A DNA stretch of 64,000 nt, from positions 1-64,000 of the forward strand of contig JAAFJY010000005.1 of the NCBI GenBank assembly GCA_013299105.1, in the 5' to 3' direction. This DNA comes from Chitinophagales bacterium. GTDB lineage: Bacteria > Bacteroidota > Bacteroidia > Chitinophagales > Saprospiraceae. Under the pieces are notes generated by a model. That model saw only the letters and a list, made by a program, of their open reading frames with translations, had not been told where the DNA came from and did no database searches. Position 1 is the first letter of the stretch; the number at the start of each line of letters is the position of its first letter. Positions 17,632 through 27,900 of this stretch are shown here, piece after piece. Both the position numbers and the translations under genes were made by a program.

Positions 17632-19386
17632 TTAGTTATTGCGTGGCACATAGGTGTAAAAGTCGTTAAAAACCCTCGAAACCAGTTGGTTGTTTTCGAT
17701 TAAAATATTGTTCCCGCCGCCCACAAAGGCCCTTTCGCCTACCGTAAATGCATAGGCACTGCTGCGCGGCAGGCCGGGGAAATTGGCGCGTTTTTCCCAG
17801 GCACCCTGGAGGCCCGCACTGGGGTTGAACTCCCACAAGTCGCGGTAAAATGCACTGTTGAAACCCTCTCCCCCGCTGATAAAGCCCCGGTTGCGCAGGC
17901 TGAAACCAGTGGCATTGTAGCGCACCCCAGCCTCGTTGGGCAGGTCTTGCATCAAAGACCAGGCATTGGTTTGGGGATTGTAGCGCCAACAATCTTTGAG
18001 CAAAGTGCTGGCAAAACGCCCCGTAGCCACGTACCCATTATTACCAATCGCAAAGGCCACCGCTCCGCTGCGCCCGTCGCGGGAAGTGAGCCCGGTGGAA
18101 GGCGAACGGAAAGGCAAAGCGGCGATGGCTTTCCATTGTGAGCCACGAGCAGCTTGGGGGTTGAACTCATAAAAGTCATCGAAATAAACCAGGTCATTGT
18201 CTATTTCATCGTAGCGCTCGCCGCTGCCCACGTAAGCTTTGCTCCCAATCACAAAAGCACAAGCCCCGCTGCGGGCCACGCCAGGGAAATTGTCCATGCG
18301 GGTCCAGGCTCCCTGACCAGCGTTGCTCGCAGGGTCGAAGCGCCAGATGCCAGCATAATAATCCAAGCCCAGCCCCGTGATGCTGATTTGACCCAAGCCT
18401 ACAAATGCTTGCTCGCCGATGCTAAAGGCCACCCCTTTTTGGCGGGCAGCAAAAGGCAGGAAGTTATCGCCTTTTTTCCAAGCGCCCTTGCTGGTATCAG
18501 TGACGGGCGGGGTAAAAGTGTGGAGGTCCATGATCAAGCCGGTGCTTTCGTCACAAAGCTGATCGGGGCAGCCCATGCTAAAATACCCCCTGCCTCCGGC
18601 GTTGAACCCCACCGCTTCATTCGCCGAGGTACCTGGGCCAGGGATGCGCCGCCAACCGTCTCGCACATCAAAAGCCACGGTTTTTTTGCCATAAACAATG
18701 GTCCTGGCGGCAGTAATGGCATAAGTACGCGAGTAAAAACGGGTGTTGAAGGGCAGGTCATTTAAGGTATCAAGGAAGGGGCCGTCGTCGTTGACCCGGC
18801 CTTTTTTGCGGGCCAGGCGGTAATTGGGGGCTTTCAGTAAGGTGTCAAAACGCAGCTGAGAACTGTCCGTGGAAACAATGTGACCCCGTTCCAGCAGCAC
18901 ATCGCGCAAGTTGCTCAAGCCGCTGATGCTGCCTTGCACAATGGCCTGGTTGCCGTTGATAAAGGTATTGACTTCGTTGAGCACCGCAAACTCAAAGCTA
19001 AAACTCAAAACTTGCCCGTAAATCTCGCGCCCTTCGTACAAGGCATATGCCCGCACATAATAAGTACCGCCGTCGGGCGGCAGGTTGAGGAGCGGGCTTT
19101 GAATAGGCTGGTTGTTGCTCAAAGTGCCTAACTTGATGGTTTGCACATTGGCCACATTGAGTTTGGGATTGTCGTTGAGCGTGGTGTACAAAAAACCATA
19201 TTCATTGAGCTGGCCTAGGTCCAAGCCTTTGATTTCACCCAACAAGGTCACTTTGCCCAGGCCCTCGATGCGGGGCTTGGTGGTGAGGACTTCGACAAAG
19301 GCGAGGCGATCCAGTTCGGTACCCAAGCAAGACCAGAGGCCCGTGAGGAGGAGGAGAAGGTAGAGAATTTTAGGTTTTAAGCACAT
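17632..19386 (-). CDS. Kelch-repeat lipoprotein
   Basis: A 584-aa protein. The N-terminus has a lipoprotein signal with Cys at residue 20 (LLLLLTGLWSC), though the -2 tryptophan is unusual. Residues about 25-230 are beta-rich and fibronectin-like (EYGFLYTTLNDNP, GTYYVRAYALYEGREIYG). From about 245 there are Kelch-type repeats (FSIGEQAFVGLG, FVIGSKAYVGSGE, FAIGNNGYVATG, FTVGERAFVGGG), each paired with a WRFDP/YEFNP/WEFNP strand. It probably sits on the outer membrane and binds proteins or glycans. First gene of the three-gene operon. Confidence 0.87.
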   Translation of the reverse strand: MCLKPKILYLLLLLTGLWSCLGTELDRLAFVEVLTTKPRIEGLGKVTLLGEIKGLDLGQLNEYGFLYTTLNDNPKLNVANVQTIKLGTLSNNQPIQSPLLNLPPDGGTYYVRAYALYEGREIYGQVLSFSFEFAVLNEVNTFINGNQAIVQGSISGLSNLRDVLLERGHIVSTDSSQLRFDTLLKAPNYRLARKKGRVNDDGPFLDTLNDLPFNTRFYSRTYAITAARTIVYGKKTVAFDVRDGWRRIPGPGTSANEAVGFNAGGRGYFSMGCPDQLCDESTGLIMDLHTFTPPVTDTSKGAWKKGDNFLPFAARQKGVAFSIGEQAFVGLGQISITGLGLDYYAGIWRFDPASNAGQGAWTRMDNFPGVARSGACAFVIGSKAYVGSGERYDEIDNDLVYFDDFYEFNPQAARGSQWKAIAALPFRSPSTGLTSRDGRSGAVAFAIGNNGYVATGRFASTLLKDCWRYNPQTNAWSLMQDLPNEAGVRYNATGFSLRNRGFISGGEGFNSAFYRDLWEFNPSAGLQGAWEKRANFPGLPRSSAYAFTVGERAFVGGGNNILIENNQLVSRVFNDFYTYVPRNN

Positions 19387-19398
19387 AATGGCTGTTTT

Positions 19399-19570
19399 TT
19401 AAACACAAGTTGAGTGCTGGTTTAGAGATGTTTGCTTTTTGACTTACGACTTACGAGTGACGACTTGCGACTTACGAAGTAGGGGCTCGCTGGAAAGATT
19501 TGAGTGTGCATAAGCACTTGTTTCTACGGTTTGGGATTTTGGAATATATATCATTTACACGTAAGTTCTC
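19399..19570. repeat. family D dispersed element, copy 4
   Basis: Carries 'ttgacttacgacttacgag', 'acttacgaagtaggggctc', 'gctggaaagatttgag' and ends 'acacgtaagttctc', the D right end as in the copy at 1986-2200. It lies in the leader of the Kelch operon. Confidence 0.55.
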
Positions 19571-19684
19571 AATGCACCTTTCAAAGAAAATGAAAAGTTA
19601 GCTTTCTCAAACTCCCACAGCTTTTCTGAATGCATATGACGTAGTCCAAATGCTAATCGCTATACCAATCTTCAGGCGAGCAAA

Positions 19685-19935
19685 AGTTCGGAGAACTTTG
19701 ACGTTTGTAGCCACAGCGACGGGGTCTCAATTGGCACTTCGGATGAAGTGCCCACATGACCTCGGCATTTTCGAGCTACAAACGTCTCTCTTCTCCGAAG
19801 AAAAGCGCTCTCAAAGAGATGGATTGAGAGCTTACATTTACTCAAATTCCCAATTCAACTCTAAGGTCCTGCTTCGCAAGAAGCACAAGTTTTGTAGAAA
19901 TCAGCAGCCCCACGCATCTTACCACTACTGGCTTC
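19685..19935. other. nested hairpin region, possible structured RNA or repeat
   Basis: An outer stem acgtttgtagc (19701-19711) pairs with gctacaaacgt (19775-19785). Inside is a perfect 8-bp stem ggcacttc / gaagtgcc with a GGAT loop. Just outside lie 'ttcggagaa' and 'ttctccgaag', resembling family A ends. Downstream are two small hairpins, 'tgcttcgcaagaagca' and 'ggcttcgcaagaagcc'. It is part of a 676-bp non-coding gap between the Kelch gene and the first giant T9SS gene. Confidence 0.45.
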
Positions 19936-20062
19936 GCAAGAAGCCTAAGATTCATCATTTCATCGTCAGTTTTCCGACATCATACGCACCGTATTCAAGT
20001 TGAACATACAATAGACGACATACAACATATAATTTGGCCAGCAGGATGTTGACTGATGTTGA

Positions 20063-23000
20063 CTACCGCTCCATCACCACCTGCCGCCAGGCCATTTTTC
20101 CATCAGCCAGCACTTGCAACCAATAAGCGCCTGTGGGCAGGTATTGCAAGTCGAGTTTCAGGGTTTCTTTTTGCAGGTTTTCTCGTCGCCACTGTTGTAG
20201 TTTTTTGCCTTGTTGGTCGTACAAGTCGAGGTTTACCGCCGTGCTGTGGGGCAAATTCAACTGCACATTCAGCTCCCCATTGCTGGGGTTGGGAAAAAGT
20301 ACCACGCTGTTTTCGGGCAATAAATTTTGGCTCGGCGTAGTGGCATTCAGGCGAATGGTTTGGCTCGTAAACAGGCAACCATTGGCGTCGGTTACGTCGA
20401 GCACATAATCGCCGAAGGGCACATTAATGGCGTCTTCATTGCGCGAAAATATCCCCCCAGCGCTGCGCCAGGCATAGGCAAAAGGTGGAACACCCCCACG
20501 CACGGCCACAAAAATAGAACCCACATTGCCAGGACTGGTGCCCGCCCGCATTTTGATGCTGTCGAGCCGAATGGCGGGAGAGGCCGGGATGATCACCTCG
20601 CGGCCCAAGGCACAATTATTGGCATCGCTGAGGGTGATGGTGTAGGTGCCGCCAGCCACATTTTGCAAGACATTGCTGGTGCTGCCATTCGACCAATTGT
20701 AGCGATAAGCCGGAGTGCCACCTTCGGCCAAGAGGCTCACTCCACCCGTATTTTGTCCAAAACAAGCTGCCTTGACGTTTTGAGGGGTAAGCGACAAGGG
20801 GCTGGGCTCGCGCAAGGTTACATTCACCGTATCCTGGCAGTTGTTGGCATCGGTCAGGCTTAGGTTATAGGTGCCCGAACCCAGGTTTTGCAACTCGGTA
20901 GTAGTAGCTCCGTTCGACCAGCGGTAAGTAAAAGGTTGGGTTCCGCCTTGTACATTGAGCCGGATGGCTCCGTTGCGGTCCTTGTTGCATTTGATGGTAT
21001 TCAGGCTGGCTACACTGGCGTCCACCCTGGGGGCTTCGCGCACCTGCACTTGGTCGCGGGCGCTGCATTTGCTTTGCGGGTCGGTGATTTGCAAGGTGTA
21101 AGTGCCAGCTAAACGCACCAGCGGCATAGGGGTGCTGCCGCCTGACACGATGCCACTAGGCGGTGCTTCCCAACTGAGCTGTGGGCTGGACCCGGCATTG
21201 CTAAAAGAAGCTGCGAGCTGCACCCGCAGGGTTTGGCAGTCCAAGAACAGGTCTCTACCCGCATCCACACTGGGCGGAACGAGGGTTCTGACGATGATTT
21301 CGTCGATCGCAGTACAGCCGTTTTTGGTCACGGACACACTAAAGGTACTTTGGGCTTGTAAATTGCTGATGGGAATACTGCTGCTGGTAGCCCCAGTGCT
21401 CCATTTGAAACTGCTACTCGCTTCGCTGCGGGCGGTCAAGACGATGTTGCCGCCTTGGCAAATGGCGGTATCACGGCCCAGGTTGACACTAGATCCTGTG
21501 CATCCTTGCTGGCTCACAATGACCCGACGGAATTCATTGCCTGGTCCGATGAAGCGCAAAGTATCACGGCGCACTTGTGCGAAGGGGTTGGGGTCGATGG
21601 TCAGCCCCAGGTCGGCGTTTCCAGCCCCGGTACTGGTGGTGATTTTGACAAAACGAGCGGGATCGCCAGCTTGAAAACCCAAAATTCGCCAAGCAATATT
21701 GGACACCACATTCAGTTCAGAATTGCCCCCTGCATTGGTGCTTTGAACCAGGGGCGGAAAAACCGCCAGGCGATTGGGCGAACGACTGCCCTGCACCCGA
21801 CTGATGCCGCTGATCGAATTGGTTTGGAAAGTATTGCCACCAGTGATTTCGCCACCATTGGGCTGAAAATTGGGGGTGACTTCCCAGGTCTGGTCGCGGC
21901 GGGTGATTTTCAAGGCAAAAGCATCGCCAGGGGCAAAACCACACTTATCGGCATCCCCATTGCGGTCGGCGTAGAGGTCGAAACTCAACAAACGGCCATT
22001 CCAGATTTTGCCATTGGCAAAAGCCAATAAGCCATTTTTGGGGTAAAAAAAGTTGATTTTGTCCCCTACCCGCAGAGGCACACCATCAACGCTGCTGCTG
22101 CTGTTGAGGTCAAGACGTACTTGTTGCTTGTTGTTCAGGTCGATCGGGCAGGAAGCCGCTCCAGGGTTGTAAAATTGCGGGTCCTGGTCGTTTTCGCATT
22201 CGATTTTGAGGCTAAAATTGCCCGAACTGGCGTTTACCGCAGCTTCGTCCACCAGCAAATGGTATTCGCCAGGGGGCAAGCGCAGCGGACCGATCACCGC
22301 CCGGCCATTCGCCCCCGCGCTTTCAGCCGAGGCCATGCAATTGACCGCACACTGGAAATCGAATAGGAACAAGCCCATCGCGGTTGCCGTATTTTCCAAG
22401 GTAAAAGTGACTACCGAGGCCTCGCTGAGGGAAAACTTGTACTGGGTATCTTCGCCTTCGTAGTTGCGGCTGCCGTTGTAGCAGGTTTTGTAAGGGTTGC
22501 TGTTGGGGCCACGCACGGTACAATAGTTGTTGGTTTGACCACGCAAAGTGGCGTTCAGGGTTTGCCCGCAGGTCAAGAGGGCTGGGTTGGCGGTTTGGCA
22601 GACTACACAGGGATCGTCGTCACCGCGCAATTGAGGTTTGGGATTTTCCTGTGCATCAGGCCTCTGAAATATGTCTTCACAACTGGAGGCATAGATGCTG
22701 TACCCAATGGTATCGGTGGCCAGTATCACGATCTGGTAAGTGCCTTTGGGCAGTTCAGGGTAATCCTTTTTGCCCGTTTCATCGGTTCGACCGCCCGGCA
22801 CACAGTTGGTTGCGCAGCCTCCATTTAGATTCTTACAATCACAGGCGATCATATAATGGTATATGTTCTTGCGGCTATTAGAGCGGGCAACTATGGCTAA
22901 CCCCCTGGTCCCATCGTGTTTGTAAATCAATACTTTTCCATAAATCCTGCTGGGGTCGGTGCTAGACCATTCGCGGTCAATGCAGTACTCTTTTAAAATG

Positions 23001-24697
23001 TTGGCGGGTAAACGGTCGTCCAGTTCCAAGCGGCCTTTGGCAGTGGTACCATTGATATTGAACACCGATTCGCCGTAATCACAGGCGTTGGGGCTCAGTT
23101 GAGTAGGCGTGCAAGGTGTAGCAAATTCAAAAGGCGTATAAAGCAAATAATCCCTGGCCTCGGAGTCGCTGCCCGCCACCGTGCCGTTTTTGATGCAAGC
23201 CGGGCTGCCTGCAAATAGCCTGTACAAACGGCTCCTTTTCAGTACACAAATATTGTCCACCGCAAAATTGGCCCCAGCTTGGGCCCAAAAACTAAGGGCT
23301 CCCAGCACTTTTTCATCCCGCCGCGAGCCTTGGCTGAAGCGCCAGGAAAAAATGAAGCGGTCATTGATCCACAACTCGGCCAGGTCGGTATTGAGGTCGA
23401 TGATGTTCATGACCTTGGTCTGTTGGCCTTGTTTGTAGAAAAACGTATCGGCCACGGTATTCGAAGCTTTGAGGTAAACCCCGCCTTGGCCATTGGCCCC
23501 AAAACGCACATCGTAAGCCCGGTTTTGGTTGGCGTTGCCGTCCTGGTTGTGTTGAAGGTCGAAGTAAGCGATGGCTCCTGGTTTGACCTCCACTTTGAAA
23601 CTAATCCGGTAGCGACCTGCCGTTCGGTTGCCCAGCAAGTATTGCCCATCGGGCTGGCTGCTGCTACTACCAATCATGCGCAGTTGCAGGCCGGAACCCG
23701 TGGTTTGTTGCTCTATCAGGCCAAAAACAGCGCCTGAAGTTCGGAAGGGTTTCCAGTTGCTGCTGGGGTAGTTGAAAGTAAAAACAGGGATACTGGAATT
23801 GTCAAAATTTTCGCATTGCAGCAGGTCCACGCTTTGAAAAGTCGCTTGTTCCTCAATGCAGGTGGCACATTTGACCGTTTCACAATTGGTTTTTATTTCG
23901 GCGTTGGCGTACAGGCCAAAATTGGTGGCGGCACTGGTATTGCCAAAATTGATACCCGAAGCCGAGCAAACCGGAGCCAAAATTGTGTTGGCCAAGGCCC
24001 CTTCGTTGTTGCGCAGGCAGATGTTGTCGATTTGAAAATCGGCATTGTCGATGGTTTCAAAAAACAAAGCCCCCAGGTTTTTGGAGCTGCTGCTGGCCCC
24101 AGTGCTGAATTTCCAGGCATAAATGAACTCGTCTTTGACAAACAGTTCTACCCGGTCATCGTCCAGGTCAATGATTTGCACGATATTCATAAAACTACCC
24201 TCACTCGGAATCCGCTTTTGCACATAGGCCGGGCCATCGGCTTTACCTAAGACCACTTCATAGTTGTCATTCCGAAAGTAAAGGTGGTAAGCCGGGTTGC
24301 CATTGGGACTAGGCGCATCGGCATGGTGTACGGCAAAATAGGCGTGTTTATTGGGTGTCAAGCGCAAGCGAAACGACAAACGCCAACGGCCCTTGGTCCG
24401 GTTGCCGAGTTTGTACAAGGCTTCGGATGGGCCAGTTGTGCGGCTTAAAGTCAGTTCGCGGCCCGCTTGTGCAGTGGAGGCCTGAATCCGGGGGCGGGTA
24501 GCACCATTGCGGTACAGGCCCCAGTTGCTGGCCGCAGTAGGCAGGGTGCCAATGGCATACCCATCGAAGTTTTCGCACTGGATCAGCGAAGCATTGGAAA
24601 AAGAGGTGTTGGGCTCGTTGCAAGTGGTACAAATCGCTTGGGCTTGCAACGCACTACAAGCTAATAGCAAAAATATTACTGGATAAAATCGAGGCAT
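20063..24697 (-). CDS. giant T9SS cargo protein with SprB-type repeats
   Basis: A 1544-aa secreted protein. It has a signal peptide (about 1-20), then two lectin/LamG-like modules of about 220 residues, each opening with a Cys-rich CxxC motif (ICTTCNEPNTSF, KCATCIEEQATF). Mid-region Cys-rich and pre-peptidase-like segments follow. From about residue 1090 there are Ig-like repeats (NLGRDTAICQGGNIVLTA). Two SprB-type repeats (GTQPFTYRWSNGATTTEL, GTPAYRYNWSNGSTSNVL) and a related third come next. It ends with a T9SS type A sorting domain (FPNPSNGELNVQL, LPTGAYWLQVLADG). SprB repeats are known from a gliding adhesin. Paralogue of the next gene. Confidence 0.9.
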   Translation of the reverse strand: MPRFYPVIFLLLACSALQAQAICTTCNEPNTSFSNASLIQCENFDGYAIGTLPTAASNWGLYRNGATRPRIQASTAQAGRELTLSRTTGPSEALYKLGNRTKGRWRLSFRLRLTPNKHAYFAVHHADAPSPNGNPAYHLYFRNDNYEVVLGKADGPAYVQKRIPSEGSFMNIVQIIDLDDDRVELFVKDEFIYAWKFSTGASSSSKNLGALFFETIDNADFQIDNICLRNNEGALANTILAPVCSASGINFGNTSAATNFGLYANAEIKTNCETVKCATCIEEQATFQSVDLLQCENFDNSSIPVFTFNYPSSNWKPFRTSGAVFGLIEQQTTGSGLQLRMIGSSSSQPDGQYLLGNRTAGRYRISFKVEVKPGAIAYFDLQHNQDGNANQNRAYDVRFGANGQGGVYLKASNTVADTFFYKQGQQTKVMNIIDLNTDLAELWINDRFIFSWRFSQGSRRDEKVLGALSFWAQAGANFAVDNICVLKRSRLYRLFAGSPACIKNGTVAGSDSEARDYLLYTPFEFATPCTPTQLSPNACDYGESVFNINGTTAKGRLELDDRLPANILKEYCIDREWSSTDPSRIYGKVLIYKHDGTRGLAIVARSNSRKNIYHYMIACDCKNLNGGCATNCVPGGRTDETGKKDYPELPKGTYQIVILATDTIGYSIYASSCEDIFQRPDAQENPKPQLRGDDDPCVVCQTANPALLTCGQTLNATLRGQTNNYCTVRGPNSNPYKTCYNGSRNYEGEDTQYKFSLSEASVVTFTLENTATAMGLFLFDFQCAVNCMASAESAGANGRAVIGPLRLPPGEYHLLVDEAAVNASSGNFSLKIECENDQDPQFYNPGAASCPIDLNNKQQVRLDLNSSSSVDGVPLRVGDKINFFYPKNGLLAFANGKIWNGRLLSFDLYADRNGDADKCGFAPGDAFALKITRRDQTWEVTPNFQPNGGEITGGNTFQTNSISGISRVQGSRSPNRLAVFPPLVQSTNAGGNSELNVVSNIAWRILGFQAGDPARFVKITTSTGAGNADLGLTIDPNPFAQVRRDTLRFIGPGNEFRRVIVSQQGCTGSSVNLGRDTAICQGGNIVLTARSEASSSFKWSTGATSSSIPISNLQAQSTFSVSVTKNGCTAIDEIIVRTLVPPSVDAGRDLFLDCQTLRVQLAASFSNAGSSPQLSWEAPPSGIVSGGSTPMPLVRLAGTYTLQITDPQSKCSARDQVQVREAPRVDASVASLNTIKCNKDRNGAIRLNVQGGTQPFTYRWSNGATTTELQNLGSGTYNLSLTDANNCQDTVNVTLREPSPLSLTPQNVKAACFGQNTGGVSLLAEGGTPAYRYNWSNGSTSNVLQNVAGGTYTITLSDANNCALGREVIIPASPAIRLDSIKMRAGTSPGNVGSIFVAVRGGVPPFAYAWRSAGGIFSRNEDAINVPFGDYVLDVTDANGCLFTSQTIRLNATTPSQNLLPENSVVLFPNPSNGELNVQLNLPHSTAVNLDLYDQQGKKLQQWRRENLQKETLKLDLQYLPTGAYWLQVLADGKMAWRQVVMER

Positions 24698-24926
24698 ACT
24701 AGGTGGTTGTTGAGAAACCGTTGAGAAACCGTTTCTTAAAGTGGTAGTCAGGTAGTTGGGAGAGCAAAGCTAGGTGGGAATGATTCGGGTCCTGCACTCG
24801 AGTGCGTTTACCAAAAATACAGAAAAACCTCGACTTTGCGCTTTTTTGCGAACATTCCGCGTGCTAAACTGACTTTTTTAACCAAAATCAACTGATTTTT
24901 CACCTTCTTGCTAACACAACAAATGA
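24698..24926. other. 229-bp gap between the T9SS paralogues
   Basis: No dispersed repeat is visible. It must contain the promoter of the 1544-aa gene, since the upstream gene ends at 24927; a tandem short repeat 'gttgagaaaccg' occurs twice at about 24710-24730. Confidence 0.4.
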
Positions 24927-27900
24927 TTAGCGTAGAATTGTAAACTGCTTGGCACCCCAAAGTTGCCCAGCTTGTAATCGCAGGTTGTAGGTACCCGCTG
25001 CAAGGTGCTGGAGTTCCAGATGGATGTTTTCCCGCCAAACGTTTGATCTTTGGGTACGGTATACCAAGCGGCCTTGGGCATCCCGCACCTCAATGGCTAC
25101 TTCGCTGCGGCTGGATAAATGAAGTGCCAGGAAAAAATCTCCTTCATTGGGGTTGGGATACAGTTGCCAGGCTTGAGCAGGCAAACGATTTTTAAGCATC
25201 CCATTGCCTTGCTGGATCGAAACTGGCCCCAATGCTTGCAAACTGAGGGTATCCAAACAGGTGTCTTTTGTCACCAAAACCGAATCAATGCTCAGGCACC
25301 CCGTGAGCGAATCCCGCACTTGCAGCACATAAGTACCTGCACTTTGCACCCTTGGCGACAAGGTATTGGCCCCGCTTACAATGGCCGTATCCGAAGGTGA
25401 AATCCAGGAGATCCGGGCCGTATTTTGGGCAAAAATGAGTTGGGCGTCCAGGCTTACGAAGTTGCTGTCGCAGGCCAGGCTGGTATCGGGGCCAGCGTGG
25501 GCCAAGGGGCGGGGTAAAACTTTGACTTGCACTTCAGCGGTATCGAGGCAGGCGTTTTTGGCGATGGCTACCTTATATATATTGTCATTGGCTGGCGAGA
25601 CTTTGATTTTGGCCTGGGTGCTTCCATCGTGCAGCCAGCGGTATGCAGCTCCCCCACTGGCCATCAAAATGGCGGTATCGCCCTGGCATATTTGTTGGTC
25701 CTCCCCTGCACTGACCCTGGGCAAAGAATCGACTTGAATGGGCACTTGCACCACCTGGTCGCAGTGCCGATTGATGATCCTGACGCTGAAGGTATCGCTT
25801 TCCGTTGGTGAAACGCGGACTCCCCTACCCACTCCCCTCGGCTTGAGCCAGCGGTAAAACTCGCCACCCGTACCTTCTAGTTCGACCGACTCGCCCAGGC
25901 AGATTTGGGGCTTATCGATCAGTACTTTGGGCACTGACATCGGCCTCAGCGTGACCTCATCGCTAGCCGTGCAGCTGTTTTGTGTTGCTTCTAGTTTTAC
26001 CGTCAATGGAGCAGCGAGGTTTTTAACGCTGATCCGGCGGCTGGTATCCCCCGTACTCCAGGTAAAAGTGCCGTCGGAAGGAGCTGATAGGGTGTAGGTT
26101 TGGCCAAAACACAAACTAGTGTCACGGCCCAAGTTGACTTGGGGTTTTTGCCGCACCTGCACTGTACTTTTCAGGGTGTCTAAGCAGTTTTTTTGCCTGA
26201 CCCTGACTGTATAAACTTGGTCGCGGGCAGGACTGACCCTGATGTTGCTGGTTTTTTGTCCAGTGCTCCATTCATAAAACATCCCGCCGCTGACCACCAA
26301 GGTAGCGGTATCGCCCTGGCAGATGCTGGACTTGTCCATACTCAGGGTAGGTACAGGCAAGGAACTCACCCTTACTTCGTCACTGGATTTGCAGCCGTTT
26401 TGTTCTGCCTCCAACTTGATTAAAAGGGGTTCGACGAGGTTTTGCAGGGTGATTTGCCGGGAACTGTCGCCAGTGCTCCATTTGAAATTTCCGGTCATTG
26501 GGGCGGACAAGGCGTAGGTTTGGCCAAAACACAAGCTGGTATCGGGGCCGAGCTTGACCTGGGGCCGGAGGCGCACTTGCACCTGGCTGCTGAGTACTTT
26601 GGTACAGCCATTTTGACTGACTGTTACCATGTATTGGGCATCACTGGCTGGGCTTACTTTGATTTGGCTAGCCTGTATACCAGTGCTCCATCGATAAGTG
26701 GAACCTCCTTCAACTGCCAAAGTAGTGGTATCACCCTGGCAAATCGAGATGGGCGGGCTGATGCTGGCATTGAAACTTGGATTGACCACGATCGGGATGC
26801 TCAAAACCTTGCTGCAATGCCGATTTTTCACTTCAACAGTATAAGTGGCATTACTTTGGGGCGCAACCCGGATGATGGCGCTGGTTTGCTGACCGGGGCT
26901 CCAGCGGTAAGTGCCACCGCCGCTCGCGATCAGGGTCAGGCTATCGCCCTGACAGATGACTTGTTTATCAGCCCGCAAAGTGGCAATGGGCATGGGTCTT
27001 ACCACGATTTCATCTACTGCGGTGCAGTTGCCATTGGTGATAGAGACGGTGAAAGTTTGCACTTTTTCATTGTAAGCTACTGGGATGCTGGACGTATTGG
27101 CTCCAGTACTCCAGAGGTACCTCGTGCCTGTTCCCCTGGCGATCAAGTTGAAGTTGGTTCCTTGGCAGAGCGCGGTATCTGGACCTAGGTTGGCGCTGGC
27201 TCCGATGCAGGCGTTTTGGCGGATGACCATGTTGCGGAGTTCGCTGTTGGGGCCTACTAAGCGAAGGGTATCGGCGCGGGGGTGGGCGAATGGGTTACGA
27301 GCAACCGAAATGCTGACTTCTTGAGGTCCAGTACCTGAATTTAGCTGTGTTGTGGAAAATCCCCCTGGCTTGGGAATCAGTCGCCATGCAATGTTGTTGG
27401 TAATTATGTTGGCACCAATGGCTCCTCCTGCGTCGGCAATTTGCAATTGAGCCGGAATGATTTCGAGGTAAGTAGGGCGCTGTACAGCGGTCACCCGATT
27501 AAGTGTACTGTTGGTATTCGACCTGAATTGCCCACTTTGGTTGGTGCCTCCAGCATCAAAGGTAGGGACGAGGTCCCAGGTCTGGTTGCCTCTGCTTAGT
27601 TTGAGGGCAAAAGTCTCGCCTTCGCCAAAGCCACATTTTAAGTTGTCGTTGATTTGGTCGGCAAAAAGGGTAAATTTCAAGGTAGTCTTGTCTCGAATGG
27701 TTTGGCCATTGGCAAAAACCAAAGAGCCAGCTGCATTTCGGTAAAAGAAATTGATTTTGTCGTTAGCCCTTAAACGCGTACCATTAACCGAACTGCTGTT
27801 GAAATCCAGGTTTACCTGTACCTCCTGTTTGTTGTTCAGGTTGATGGGGCAATTGGTATTGGGGTTGTAAAAAGCAGGGTCTTGATCGGTTTCGGTTTCC

